DNA from: Acidobacteria bacterium Ga0074141
GTDB taxonomy: Bacteria > Acidobacteriota > Blastocatellia > Pyrinomonadales > Pyrinomonadaceae
Assembly: GCA_001464665.1 (NCBI GenBank)
Contig: LNDP01000015.1
Span: 1-64,000 of the forward strand
Direction: 5' to 3'
Length of the DNA: 64,000 bases
Under the pieces are notes generated by a model. That model was not told where the DNA came from and did no database searches. It worked only from the letters and a program-made list of their open reading frames with translations. Numbering within the stretch: position 1 is the first letter of the stretch; each line of letters opens with the position of its first letter. A program made the translations under genes and the position numbers. Positions 43,545-52,743 of this stretch are shown in pieces.

Positions 43545-44036
43545 ATGAGGGCCGCTGTCGGCATTATGGGAACACGTTGGACGAGCGAGTATTTGCAACG
43601 TTTTGCTGCTTTGCGGATCGTGTCGATCGTTGCGGCCGCTTTGTTAGTGATTCTTTCGTTAAGGGAACTATTGTTGGTAGCATTCGCTGCGCAGAAAGCG
43701 GAGAAGCTATCGGAAGACGCGGTATTTAACGCTCTGCTGACGCCTTTATGTTTTGCCGGGGTCTTTAGTCTTCGGCTCGCTTATTTGGCGTTCAATAGAT
43801 TGAGCTTGCTCGGGAATTTTGCCACGTTTGGCATCTGCTCGGTTTGTTCGTATGTTATGAGCTCGTTCTCTTTATATGGGTGCGTGTGGAACTGCGACAG
43901 CTCAAACGCGTTTCCGATTTATAGTTTGTTTACGACCTTTCCACTTGAGATGACGTCACTTGGGTTTGTTGTACTTGGAACGGTCAAATTTGCTGTGATT
44001 TCGATCATCGCCATGGGTAGTTTGCGTACGAATTAG
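43545..44036 (+). CDS. Hypothetical membrane protein
   Basis: 163 residues, three to four membrane helices (about 25-50, 64-84, 90-112 and 135-158). There are four cysteines in the middle (ICSVCSYV, GCVWNCDSS). Not recognised and not clearly related to the previous gene, though size and topology are similar. The start could also be the ATG at 43566 (MGTRWTSEYLQRF). The DNA is AT-richer than the flanking kinase and regulator genes. Its stop codon is immediately followed by the ATG of the NtrX-like regulator. Confidence 0.6.
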   Translation: MRAAVGIMGTRWTSEYLQRFAALRIVSIVAAALLVILSLRELLLVAFAAQKAEKLSEDAVFNALLTPLCFAGVFSLRLAYLAFNRLSLLGNFATFGICSVCSYVMSSFSLYGCVWNCDSSNAFPIYSLFTTFPLEMTSLGFVVLGTVKFAVISIIAMGSLRTN

Positions 44037-45386
44037 ATGAGTTCTGTTCTTATTGTTGATGACGAGCCGAGTATTCGCGAGACGCTTCGCGGGGTGCTTG
44101 AGGATGAGGGGTTTGACGTTGCAGATGCGGCGACGGGAGAGGCGTGTCTTGAGGTCACGCGGAAGGAGCATTTTGCCTGCATTTTGCTCGATATTTGGCT
44201 TGGCGATGGCATTGACGGGCTTGAGACGCTGCAGAAACTCCGCGAAGACGGCAATGACGCGGCGGTCGTAATGATCTCCGGCCACGGGAATATCGAAACC
44301 GCGGTCCGCTCGACCAAACTTGGTGCTTTTGATTTTATTGAAAAGCCGCTCAGCCTCGACCGCACGATCGTCACGGTAAAAAACGCAGTCCGCCAACGCG
44401 AACTCGAACGCACAAATCAGCAGCTTCAAAAGGACCTCGCCGATGAGTATGTGATGGTCGGCGAATCGGTCGCGATGCGGGCGCTCCGCAAGCAGATCTC
44501 GATCGTCGCTCCCTCGGATGGCCGCGTGCTGATCTCCGGCGAGAGCGGAACCGGCAAAGAGCTCGTCGCCCGGGCGATCCACTCGCAGTCAAAGCGGCGG
44601 GCCGCTCCTTTCGTCGAGATAAACTCGGCGGCGATCCCGGAAGACCTCGTCGAATCTGAACTCTTCGGCCACGTCAAAGGGGCGTTTTCCGGAGCGACCG
44701 CAAACAAAAAAGGGAAGTTTGAGATCGCCGATGGGGCGACGCTTTTCCTTGACGAGATCGGCGATATGTCACCGCGGGTGCAGGCGAAAATGCTGCGGGT
44801 GCTTGAGGAGCAACGCTTCGAACCGGTCGGCAGTAATTCGCCCATCAAGGTCGATGTCCGTGTTATCTCGGCGACCAACAAACGGCTTGATTGGCTTATC
44901 GATAACGGAAACTTCCGGGCCGATCTTTTCTATCGGCTCAACGTCATCCCGTTCCAGGTGCCACCGCTCCGCGAGCGCAGCGAGGACATCCCGATGCTTG
45001 TCGAACACTTTAACCGGCGTTTCTCGGCCGACTACGGAAGGCCGTCGAAATCGTTTTCCGAGGATGCTATCGAGGCTCTCAAGAAATACACATGGCCGGG
45101 CAACGTACGCGAACTCAGGAACACGGTCGAGCGGGTCATAATAATGAATGCGAAGCAGAAGATCGCCGCCGCCGATCTGCCGTCATTCGGCACCGCCGAT
45201 GAAGCACCGGCCGCGAGCTTCCGATTTCCGTCGTTCAAGGCCGCGACCGATGCCTACCAGCGGGAGTTCATTCTCCACAAGCTCGCCGAGCATGACGGCA
45301 ACGTAAGCAAGGCCGCCGAAGAGATGGGCGTCGACCGCAGCCATCTCTACCGCCGCATGCGAAACCTCGGCATCCAGCCAAAGTAA
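44037..45386 (+). CDS. NtrX/NtrC-family sigma54-dependent response regulator
   Basis: 449 residues. A receiver domain (1-120) with phosphoacceptor Asp52 (ILLDIWLGDGIDG); an AAA+ domain with Walker A GESGTGKE (168-175), the sigma54-contact loop GAFSGA (215-220) and Walker B LFLDEIGDMS; and a Fis-type helix-turn-helix at the end (HDGNVSKAAEEMGVDRSHLYRRM). It activates sigma54 promoters when phosphorylated. The nearest kinase is the NtrY-like protein at 40797. The IWLGDGIDG stretch after the Asp is typical of NtrX. Confidence 0.93.
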   Translation: MSSVLIVDDEPSIRETLRGVLEDEGFDVADAATGEACLEVTRKEHFACILLDIWLGDGIDGLETLQKLREDGNDAAVVMISGHGNIETAVRSTKLGAFDFIEKPLSLDRTIVTVKNAVRQRELERTNQQLQKDLADEYVMVGESVAMRALRKQISIVAPSDGRVLISGESGTGKELVARAIHSQSKRRAAPFVEINSAAIPEDLVESELFGHVKGAFSGATANKKGKFEIADGATLFLDEIGDMSPRVQAKMLRVLEEQRFEPVGSNSPIKVDVRVISATNKRLDWLIDNGNFRADLFYRLNVIPFQVPPLRERSEDIPMLVEHFNRRFSADYGRPSKSFSEDAIEALKKYTWPGNVRELRNTVERVIIMNAKQKIAAADLPSFGTADEAPAASFRFPSFKAATDAYQREFILHKLAEHDGNVSKAAEEMGVDRSHLYRRMRNLGIQPK

Positions 45387-45403
45387 CTACGGGCCAAAAA
45401 ATA

Positions 45404-45433
45404 TTGACATCGAAAAAGCGAACGGCGTAATAT
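45404..45433 (+). promoter_or_regulatory. Sigma70-type promoter of the zincin-TPR gene
   Basis: Perfect TTGACA at 45404-45409 and TAATAT at 45428-45433 with an 18-base spacer, 30 bases ahead of the ATG at 45464. Confidence 0.6.
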
Positions 45434-45463
45434 AACGGGAACCTTCATTCGGAGTAGTACCAT

Positions 45464-47464
45464 ATGACCCACAAAAGTATCCCACGGCGTTCGCTGATCG
45501 CGTTCTTCATCTTCGCGGCCGCGTTAGCACTGCCGGCCGCAGCTCAGGAACAATGGACCTCGGCCCGCTCGGCAAATTTTCACCTTATCGGCAATGGAAA
45601 AGAAGCTGAGATCAAGCGGGTCGCGACTCGGCTCGAGCAGTTTCGCGAGGTCTTTGTCCAGCTTTTTCCTTCGCTCAAATATACATCACAGGTCCCGACG
45701 ACGGTGATAGTCTTTCGAAACGAAAGGTCCTTTCGCCCGTTCAAGCCGCAGTCCGCCGATGGCAAGGCCGTCAAGTGGATCGCGGGATATTTTTCGGCAC
45801 GCGAAGATGCGAACTACATCGTGCTTTCAACCGAAGGCGAGACAAAACAAACGTACCAGACCATCTATCATGAGTATGTTCACTACCTCGTAAACAACAG
45901 CTTCGGCAGGTCAAAAATTCCGCCGTGGTTCAATGAAGGCCTTGCGGAATATTACGATCAGTTTGAGATCGAGGGCGACATTCGGGTCAAGCTTGGGGTG
46001 ATCAATAACAACCACCTTTACACGCTCCAAAACACGAAGCTTATCCCGCTACGGCAGTTCTTCAGCATTGATTACTTTACCCTCAATCAACAGGGAGGCC
46101 ACAGCGCGAATATTTTCTATGCTCAGTCATGGGCGTTGATGCATTATTTGATCCACGGCAAAGGCGGGAACCGGGCAAACGAAATAAACGCATATCTGAA
46201 TGCCATTGATAAGGGCGATCCGCCGGCGACGGCATTTCGCTCCGCTTTCAAGATGGAATTTGAAGAGATGGAAAAGGAACTGCGCCGCTATGTGGAACGA
46301 CGCTCGTACCAGGCATTTCAGATCACTTTCAAGAATAAACTCGCAGTCGATGACCCGGTCAAGACTGAGCCGATGACACTTGCTTCGGCAAATGCATATC
46401 TCGGCGATCTTCTCCTTGGGTCCGGCCGAACCGAAGAGGCACATGCTCGGTTAGCAGAGTCGCTTGCCGCCGAGCCCGAGAATGTCCTCGCAAATTCTTC
46501 GATGGGAATGGCGAAAATGCGCCAGAGGCAATTTGCCGAAGCAAAAGGCTATCTCGAAAAGGCCAGACGGGCAGAAACAGCCGGCCACCTCGTCCATTAT
46601 CGTTATGCCTATGTCCTCAGCCGCGAAGCGATGGACACGCGCGGTTTCGTCTCGCGCTATCCGGACGAAGCGGCTCGGACGATCCGCGAATCGCTGAAAA
46701 AAGCCATCGCGGCAAATCCAAACTTTCCCGAGAGCTATTCTCTTCTGGCTTTTATAGCACTTGTACAGGACGATGAGATAGACGACGCGATCGGCCAGAT
46801 CAGGACCGCGCTTCGACTCTCACCCGGAAACGAGAACTATATTCTCGACCTTGCCGGGCTCCATGGACGCAAGCGCGATTTCGATCAGGCGAAAAAGCTC
46901 GCCGAGAGCGTTTACAATTCGGCACAGGATCCCTATACGCGGGCGCGTGCGCAAAGCGTTTTACAGAATGTCACTGACCTTCAGCTTTATACTGAGAATG
47001 CGAGCGGCCCAGGGCCGGGCAGTACAAGCGAGGCAGCAGGTGAACGCGGTCTTCGGCGGCAGACCGTGGTTATGCTTGATGCCGATGAGGAACTTACCGA
47101 AGAGAAGCTGAAAGAACTCACTGCCGCCGCGGAAATTGAATCGATAAACGAGGCACTAAGAAAGCCGAAGGACGGCGAGAAGCGCATTCTCGGACACCTG
47201 AATGCGATCGAATGTGCGCGAGACAACATCGCGTTTGTAGTTAAAAGTACGGACGCGACGATCCGGCTGACGAGTAAGGACTTTCAGGGCCTTGAGCTGA
47301 CCTCTTTCGTCGATATGCCCGACCTTCAGATCGGCTGCGGCACCATAAAACAGCCGCTCTGGGCCGTGGTAACTTACGTCCCCGAAGAAGACCAGAAGAA
47401 AAAGACCGCCGGCCGCATCATCGCGATTGATATCGTTCCCGATAAGGTGAAATCGATCGAATAG
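45464..47464 (+). CDS. Exported gluzincin-like (DUF1570-type) protein with TPR repeats
   Basis: 666 residues with a signal peptide (cleavage after AAAQ near residue 28). A metallopeptidase-like domain follows: His136-Glu137-x2-His140 (HEYVHYLV) with Glu158 in WFNEGLAEYY as the likely third zinc ligand, the gluzincin pattern. From about 295 to 520 there are TPR units (ASANAYLGDLLLGSGRTEEA; SYSLLAFIALVQDDEIDDA). The last 130 residues are a separate domain with two cysteines (ECARDNIAFVVK; LQIGCGTIKQP). Substrate unknown; such proteins are abundant in Acidobacteria and Planctomycetes. It is convergent with the M3 peptidase and shares a two-way terminator. Confidence 0.82.
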   Translation: MTHKSIPRRSLIAFFIFAAALALPAAAQEQWTSARSANFHLIGNGKEAEIKRVATRLEQFREVFVQLFPSLKYTSQVPTTVIVFRNERSFRPFKPQSADGKAVKWIAGYFSAREDANYIVLSTEGETKQTYQTIYHEYVHYLVNNSFGRSKIPPWFNEGLAEYYDQFEIEGDIRVKLGVINNNHLYTLQNTKLIPLRQFFSIDYFTLNQQGGHSANIFYAQSWALMHYLIHGKGGNRANEINAYLNAIDKGDPPATAFRSAFKMEFEEMEKELRRYVERRSYQAFQITFKNKLAVDDPVKTEPMTLASANAYLGDLLLGSGRTEEAHARLAESLAAEPENVLANSSMGMAKMRQRQFAEAKGYLEKARRAETAGHLVHYRYAYVLSREAMDTRGFVSRYPDEAARTIRESLKKAIAANPNFPESYSLLAFIALVQDDEIDDAIGQIRTALRLSPGNENYILDLAGLHGRKRDFDQAKKLAESVYNSAQDPYTRARAQSVLQNVTDLQLYTENASGPGPGSTSEAAGERGLRRQTVVMLDADEELTEEKLKELTAAAEIESINEALRKPKDGEKRILGHLNAIECARDNIAFVVKSTDATIRLTSKDFQGLELTSFVDMPDLQIGCGTIKQPLWAVVTYVPEEDQKKKTAGRIIAIDIVPDKVKSIE

Positions 47465-47497
47465 TCCGAGAAGCCAAGAACGCAATTTATCGTCGAA

Positions 47498-47534
47498 ACT
47501 AAAAGAGGGCAGATTCGATCTGCCCTCTTTTAGT
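47498..47534. terminator. Bidirectional intrinsic terminator
   Basis: A perfect 17-bp stem (ACTAAAAGAGGGCAGAT with its inverse) and a 3-base loop TCG. The A-rich and T-rich ends of the stem supply the U tract in either direction, serving both the zincin-TPR gene and the convergent M3 peptidase gene. Confidence 0.9.
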
Positions 47535-47560
47535 ATTCTAAGAACGTAACGTCTCTACGC

Positions 47561-49723
47561 CTAAAATCCTCGTTTCTTCATCAATGCCTCGACCTTTGGG
47601 TCGCGGCCGCGGAATTTGCGGTAGGCCTCGGCGGGGTCCATTGTGTTGCCGACCGAGAAGATATACTTAACTAGCCGCTCGCCGACCGCTTTGTCATACG
47701 GGCCTCTGCCTTCGGTAAATGCTCCGTAGGAATCTGCTGTGATCACATCCGACCAGAGATAGCTGTAATAGCCGGCCGAGTAACCGTCGCTGCCGAATGC
47801 GTGTGAGAACTGCGGCGTGCGGTGGCGCATCACGAGTTCACGCGGCATCCCAAGCTTATCCAGCGTTTCCTTTTCAAACTTCGCGACATCGATCTTCTGC
47901 GAACCCGCGAGGTGCAGCTTCATATCGATCAAAGCACTCGCGAGATACTCGGTCGTCGCAAAGCCCTGATTGAATGTCGCCGCCTGTTTGATCTTGTCGA
48001 CCAGTCCTTGAGGTATCGGTTTGCCGGTCTCGTAATGAACAGCGTATTTCTGCAGCACCTCCGGCGTTGAAAGCCAGTGCTCAAGAAGCTGCGAAGGGAA
48101 CTCGACGTAGTCACGCGAAACAGCCGTGCCCGAAAGCGACGGGTAGTTTACGTTCGAAGAAAGCCCATGAAGCGCGTGGCCAAATTCGTGGAACATCGTG
48201 CTCGCGTCGTCCCACGAGATCAAAACCGGCTCGCCCGCTTTGCCTTTGACGAAGTTCGAGTTGTTGGAAACGATGGTCGTCACCTCGCCGTCAAACCTCG
48301 ACTGCGAACGGTATGCGTTCATCCATGCTCCCGACCGCTTGCCGTCGCGGGCATAGGGGTCGAAATACCAGAGCCCGACGTGCTTGCCGGTCGCTTTGTT
48401 CTTCACTTCCCAGACGGTAACGTCCGGATGAAAGATCGGCACATTCGTAACCGGCGTGAACGTGAAATTAAAGAGCTCGCCCGCGACCCAGAACATCGCG
48501 TCCCGGATCTTGTCGAGCTGCAAATACTGCTTGACCTCATTCGCATCAAGGTCATAGCGGTCCTTCCGCACCTTTTCCATATAGAAGCGGTAGTCCCACG
48601 GCTCGATAGTGAACTTCGCTCCTTCCTTGTTGGCAAGGGCCTGCATGTCGCGGACCTCTTCCTTTACGCGGGCGATCGCAGGCGTCCAGACTGCCTCAAG
48701 AAGTTCCATCGCACGCTCGGGCGTTTTTGCCATCGCGTTCTCAAGCCGCCAGTGGGCGTGCGTTTCGTATCCGAGCAACTTCGCCCGTTCGGCTCGAAGC
48801 TGAAGTATCTCCGCGATAAACGCCTTGTTGTCGGTCTCGCCGCCGTTGTCGCCACGCATTATGAACATCTTCCAAACCTTTTCACGAAGGTCGCGGCGTT
48901 CGGCATAGGTAAGGACAGGATCGACCGAGGATCGCGTATTGCGGATTATCCAACTGCCTTTGAGTCCCTTTGCGGCTGCATCTGCGGCGGCTCCGTCCTT
49001 GAAAGACTGCGACATTCCGGCAAGATCGCCTTCGCTCTTGAGTTCGATATATAGGTCATTCTCATCTTTCAGAAGGTTTTGGCCGAACTTGGTAAAGTGA
49101 CCCGCAAGTGCCTGGTTTATCTCCGAGAGACGAGCCTTTTGCTCGTTATTGAGCTTCGCACCGGCGCGAACAAAATTTGTGTAATAGACCCATGCGAGCC
49201 GCTGCTGCTCAGACGTCAGCTTCGCCTTTTCGGGCGAGTTATAGACTGCTTCGATCTTTTTGAATAGGCCCTCGTTTTGCGTGATCTTGTCGCTAAACGC
49301 CGCAAGCTTCGGAGCCATCTCGCGTTGCACCTTTGCAAACTCGGGCGAACTCATATTCGCCGCCCAGATGTAATACACGGTCGAGACGCGGTCCATCTTG
49401 TCGCCGGCACGCTCCATTGCTGCGATGGTGTTCTCAAAGGTCGGAACGGCCCGGTTGTTCGCGATCGCATCGATCTCCTTCAGCTGCTCGGCCATCGCCT
49501 CTTCAAGAGCCGGGGCGAAGGCTTCGACCTTTACCTTGTCAAAGGCGGGAACTCCGCTGAACGGGCCGCTCCATTTTTGGGTCAAAGCCTCGACGGCGGC
49601 CTTGTCAAACTCCGCGGCGGAAGTCGCCGTTTCATAATTCGTTGTCATAAAGATCGTTGAAAAAGCTCCGATCGCCACGACTGCGGCAAGGCGGGCTTTC
49701 TTATTCCTGAAGATGTTCCTCAT
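47561..49723 (-). CDS. dcp: M3 family metallopeptidase (peptidyl-dipeptidase Dcp-like)
   Basis: 720 residues. Zinc motif His512-Glu513-Phe-Gly-His516 (MFHEFGHALHGL) and the downstream Glu segment DYVEFPSQLLEHW are the M3 signature, and HRTPQFSHAFGSDGYSAGYYSYLWS resembles Dcp from enterobacteria. It removes dipeptides from the C-termini of short peptides. An N-terminal hydrophobic stretch (about 10-28) after basic residues suggests export, unlike the cytoplasmic E. coli enzyme. The symbol is by resemblance; oligopeptidase A is the alternative. Divergent from glnA. Confidence 0.9.
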   Translation of the reverse strand: MRNIFRNKKARLAAVVAIGAFSTIFMTTNYETATSAAEFDKAAVEALTQKWSGPFSGVPAFDKVKVEAFAPALEEAMAEQLKEIDAIANNRAVPTFENTIAAMERAGDKMDRVSTVYYIWAANMSSPEFAKVQREMAPKLAAFSDKITQNEGLFKKIEAVYNSPEKAKLTSEQQRLAWVYYTNFVRAGAKLNNEQKARLSEINQALAGHFTKFGQNLLKDENDLYIELKSEGDLAGMSQSFKDGAAADAAAKGLKGSWIIRNTRSSVDPVLTYAERRDLREKVWKMFIMRGDNGGETDNKAFIAEILQLRAERAKLLGYETHAHWRLENAMAKTPERAMELLEAVWTPAIARVKEEVRDMQALANKEGAKFTIEPWDYRFYMEKVRKDRYDLDANEVKQYLQLDKIRDAMFWVAGELFNFTFTPVTNVPIFHPDVTVWEVKNKATGKHVGLWYFDPYARDGKRSGAWMNAYRSQSRFDGEVTTIVSNNSNFVKGKAGEPVLISWDDASTMFHEFGHALHGLSSNVNYPSLSGTAVSRDYVEFPSQLLEHWLSTPEVLQKYAVHYETGKPIPQGLVDKIKQAATFNQGFATTEYLASALIDMKLHLAGSQKIDVAKFEKETLDKLGMPRELVMRHRTPQFSHAFGSDGYSAGYYSYLWSDVITADSYGAFTEGRGPYDKAVGERLVKYIFSVGNTMDPAEAYRKFRGRDPKVEALMKKRGF

Positions 49724-49899
49724 TTTTTGCTCCTAAAGATGATATTTCTCTTATTTTGCTCTCAAATGACGGCCTAATCAAATACGCGACAAACCGCTCC
49801 TTGGTTTCCCCATCGAGGCTTGGCGGAGTTTTGATTCCGGAACCGGCACAAGCGTTGGAGCAAGAGATCAGCCGCATCGACCGTAATGGTCTCAACGCG

Positions 49900-49945
49900 A
49901 CAAAAACGTAGGATGCCACGACAAGACATTACAAAAACGTAGAAT
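49900..49945. promoter_or_regulatory. Direct repeat ACAAAAACGTAGRAT in the dcp-glnA gap
   Basis: ACAAAAACGTAGGAT (49900-49914) and ACAAAAACGTAGAAT (49931-49945) lie 31 bases apart, close to three DNA turns, so both would face the same side. The second has the dyad TAC-N6-GTA. This suggests repressor or activator sites. The rest of the 393-base gap (49724-50116) shows no convincing gene or -10/-35 pair. Confidence 0.4.
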
Positions 49946-50116
49946 CAGTTCGGTTTTGACTGGTAGCAGGGCAGAAGTAATCGTCTGAGTTCATTGGATT
50001 TTTTCGTACTCGGCCCCACTCGTACTAATCGGCACAGTTATTGCGCCTCGGAAGGCTAAGTTCTTTTAGAGAATTGCTTAAATGTTTAGGTAGCCAATTC
50101 GAAAACAAACAGATAT

Positions 50117-51538
50117 ATGAACCCAAAACAAGTAATCCATTTCGGCTCCGATCAAGAGGCAAGGTTTGTCTCCGTTCGATTTTGCGACCTGCTCGGAGCT
50201 TGGCATCATCTCACGTACCCGATCGGCATGCTGACCGAGGACTCGTTTGAAGATGGTTTCGGTTTTGATGCGTCGTCGCTCCGCGGCTGGGCGGCGATCA
50301 ATGAATCCGACATGCTGCTCATTCCGGACCCGTCGCGGTTCTGGATGGATCCGTTCACCGACGAGCCGACGCTTTGCCTTATCGCCAACGTCGTAGACCC
50401 GATCACGAAGGAAGGCTACGGCCTCGATCCTCGCTCGGTCGCCGTAAGGGCGGAAAGCTATCTTCGCTTCACCGGCATTGCCGATACGGCATATTTTGGC
50501 CCTGAGGCGGAGTTTTTCCTTTTTGACGAGGCTGCATTTCACAACGACCAGAATTCGGCGGGCTATTTCCTCGATTCAGAGGAGGGCCATTGGAACAGCC
50601 GCCGAAGCCGCGACGAGATGCGGCCGAACCTTGGCTACCACATTCGCCCGAAGGAAGGTTACGTCCCGGTCGCTCCGCTCGACAGCCTGATCGACATCCG
50701 CAACACGATTTCGCTGACGCTCGCCGAGGTCGGCATCGACGTTGAATGCCACCACCACGAGGTCGCGACAGCAGGCCAGTGCGAGATCGATTTCCGCTTC
50801 TCGAATATGCTCCACACGGCCGACAATCTGATGCTCTTCAAATACGTCGTGAAGAACACGGCCGTGGCCTACGGAAAGACCGCGACCTTTATGCCGAAGC
50901 CGCTCTTTGGCGACAACGGCTCAGGGATGCACGTCCACCAGTCGCTTTGGCGTGATGGCGAACCGCTCTTTGCCGGCGACCAATATGCCGGGCTTTCGGA
51001 GATGGCAAAGTTTTACATTGGCGGCCTGCTCAAGCACGCCCCGGCACTCGTTGCCTTCGCCGCTCCGACGACGAACAGCTACAAGCGGCTCGTCCCGGGT
51101 TACGAGGCACCGGTGAATCTCGCCTATTCGGCCCGAAATCGCTCGGCGGCGGTTCGCATACCGATGTTCTCGGCATCGCCGAAGGCGAAGCGGCTCGAAT
51201 TTCGTCCGCCGGACCCGACCTGCAATGCGTACATCACTTTTGCGGCCTTGATGATGGCCGGACTCGACGGCATTCAGAACCGCATCGACCCCGGCGAACC
51301 GCTCGATAAGGACATTTACGATCTGCCGCCCGAGGAATTGAAGAACGTGCCGTCGCTGCCCGGAACGCTCGACGAAGCGCTGATCGCGCTCGAAGCTGAT
51401 CACGACTTCCTGCTGAAAGGCGACGTGTTCTCGAAGGCGATGATCGAACGCTGGATCGCGTACAAGCGCGAAAAGGAGATCGCTCCGCTTCGGCTGCGTC
51501 CGCATCCGCTTGAGTTCGCGATGTACTACGACGTCTAG
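50117..51538 (+). CDS. glnA: Glutamine synthetase, type I
   Basis: 473 residues. It forms glutamine from glutamate, ammonia and ATP as a dodecamer. Family blocks: the beta-grasp start with [21 protein letters not shown], the metal site [43 protein letters not shown], the loop NRSAAVRIP and the adenylylation loop with Tyr401 (IYDLPPEE), so control by GlnE-type adenylylation is possible. Length and the [15 protein letters not shown] end are as in the GSI-beta subgroup. A terminator follows. No glnB/glnK or ntrBC is adjacent. Confidence 0.97.
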   Translation: MNPKQVIHFGSDQEARFVSVRFCDLLGAWHHLTYPIGMLTEDSFEDGFGFDASSLRGWAAINESDMLLIPDPSRFWMDPFTDEPTLCLIANVVDPITKEGYGLDPRSVAVRAESYLRFTGIADTAYFGPEAEFFLFDEAAFHNDQNSAGYFLDSEEGHWNSRRSRDEMRPNLGYHIRPKEGYVPVAPLDSLIDIRNTISLTLAEVGIDVECHHHEVATAGQCEIDFRFSNMLHTADNLMLFKYVVKNTAVAYGKTATFMPKPLFGDNGSGMHVHQSLWRDGEPLFAGDQYAGLSEMAKFYIGGLLKHAPALVAFAAPTTNSYKRLVPGYEAPVNLAYSARNRSAAVRIPMFSASPKAKRLEFRPPDPTCNAYITFAALMMAGLDGIQNRIDPGEPLDKDIYDLPPEELKNVPSLPGTLDEALIALEADHDFLLKGDVFSKAMIERWIAYKREKEIAPLRLRPHPLEFAMYYDV

Positions 51539-51563
51539 GCTCTCGCCCCGATCGGTAAAAGTG

Positions 51564-51592
51564 AAAAGGCTGTCTGAAAAGGCGGCCTTTTT
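51564..51592 (+). terminator. Intrinsic terminator of glnA
   Basis: AAAAGGC and GCCTTTTT pair across a loop of about 14 bases, and the T tract is part of the stem end. It lies 25 bases after the glnA stop. Confidence 0.65.
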
Positions 51593-51675
51593 CGTTTAAT
51601 GCGGGGCGGCAGCGATCGCACCGGCGAAATCCTTAACAAAAAGCTGTTGCTGAGCGATTTATCGACGTCCGCAAA

Positions 51676-51927
51676 CCGTTCCGCCACGTCGCCGAACCAT
51701 TCCGACACGTCCCCAAACTATTCCGCCACGTCGCCGAACCAATCCGAGACGTGGTAAAACCGTTCCGACACGTCCCCAAACCATTCCGCGACGTGGTAAA
51801 ACCGTTCCGACACGTCCCCAAACCATTCCGCGACGTCGCAAAACCATTCCGCGACGTCGTAGAACCATTTTGAGACGTCGTAAAACCGTCCTGAGACGTC
51901 GTAAAACCATTTCGAGACGTCGTAAAA
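51676..51927 (+). repeat. 21-bp minisatellite, 12 full units
   Basis: Twelve consecutive 21-base units without indels, consensus about CCATTCCGCGACGTCGTAAA plus A, with variants such as CCGTTCCGACACGTCCCCAA. Because 21 is divisible by three, long open frames appear on both strands (for example a minus-strand frame of NGFTTSR heptads). The plus frame reads (P-F-R-D/H-V-x-K/E)n, its changes fall mostly at third positions, and it is broken by TGA at 51871 and 51892. The region 51539-52051 otherwise holds only the glnA terminator and the leader of the next gene. Confidence 0.85.
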
Positions 51928-52051
51928 CCATTTATTTGGGCCGTGATATGGGCCTGCGAAGGGTCGCGGAGATGCAGGCCAAGGTGCATTTTCTATATTT
52001 CAGACCACCTTTCTTTTACGCCGCAAGCTAATTTGATTATTATTAGGAGTA

Positions 52052-52723
52052 ATGTTTTTGCTCAAGACGTTCAGATGGATAGGAATGAATGGGGTCGCCG
52101 GGGCTTTGGCCATCGCGGCAATTGCGATCTCCGGTTGCGGCGGTTCGGGCGAGTCGGAAGTTTCGGCTTCAAATGCCTCGGGCTCGAACACGACAACGGT
52201 CGTCAAGCCAGTTCAGGTCGATCCGAATGAGGTCAATTCACCGGCCGTGCCCGGCGATGCAAACACAAATCGGCCGTTGAACCCGATCGAGCAAGAACGG
52301 CTCTTAAAAGAGGAGCGTGCAAGGCAATCTAACCTCAAGGTGCCGGACGGGGTGATCCATCCGGGGCTTCGGGCCGAGCCGCTCGCAAGGCCGGCCCCCG
52401 ACAATTCGACCATTTCGACGACGCTGACGGACGTTGCGACCGAAACGCGGCAGTTCCGATCGCATCCGCAGATCAACAAGGTCGAGCGTGTAACCGATAC
52501 CAACGGTTCGCGGGTAAAGATCTATTTGAAGAACGGTAAGGTGGTTGACGCAGACCCGAACCGGTTTCGGCAGATCGCCAATGTCTCGGTGAATGAATTT
52601 ATCCTTGCTGCCGGCCTGACGCCGCCCGCAACACCGACACCGCCGCCTTCGACTGTACCCGGAAAGGGCGGAAACAACCCGGCGAAGGTGCCAAATGTTT
52701 TCCCGGGCCGCCCGAGTAATTGA
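52052..52723 (+). CDS. Lipoprotein, 223 residues
   Basis: A canonical lipobox, ISGC with Cys29 (IAAIAISGCGG), after a hydrophobic signal. Next is a Ser/Asn/Thr-rich linker (about 30-90). A compact central part (about 135-190) has SHPQINKVERVTD and VKIYLKNGKVVDADPNRF, a beta-hairpin-helix unit I do not recognise. The Pro-rich tail has TPPATPTPPPSTVPGKG. AGGAG precedes the ATG. The next gene, a small CPCC protein, starts 20 bases later and may be in the same operon. Function unknown. Confidence 0.75.
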   Translation: MFLLKTFRWIGMNGVAGALAIAAIAISGCGGSGESEVSASNASGSNTTTVVKPVQVDPNEVNSPAVPGDANTNRPLNPIEQERLLKEERARQSNLKVPDGVIHPGLRAEPLARPAPDNSTISTTLTDVATETRQFRSHPQINKVERVTDTNGSRVKIYLKNGKVVDADPNRFRQIANVSVNEFILAAGLTPPATPTPPPSTVPGKGGNNPAKVPNVFPGRPSN

Positions 52724-52743
52724 TGGATAATTAAAGGGCTTTT

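Noticed and set aside
48077-49054. Plus-strand 325-codon frame opposite the M3 peptidase gene
   Set aside because: It is a shadow of a real, motif-bearing gene on the other strand; its sequence is Arg/Val-rich without domains, typical of antisense frames in GC-rich DNA.
49701-49919. Minus-strand 72-codon frame overlapping the start of the M3 peptidase gene
   Set aside because: It overlaps the peptidase start out of frame, has no recognisable domain or ribosome site, and would occupy the regulatory gap.
51676-51927. CRISPR array
   Set aside because: Units are contiguous 21-mers without unique spacers, and there are no cas genes nearby.
51633-51989. Minus-strand reading frame of 118 codons with NGFTTSR heptads (and a 90-codon MVLRRR-type frame at 51659-51931)
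   Set aside because: Long frames on either strand follow automatically from a 21-base repeat unit. There is no ribosome site, and the amino-acid changes between units are not conservative in these frames. Treated as a minisatellite.
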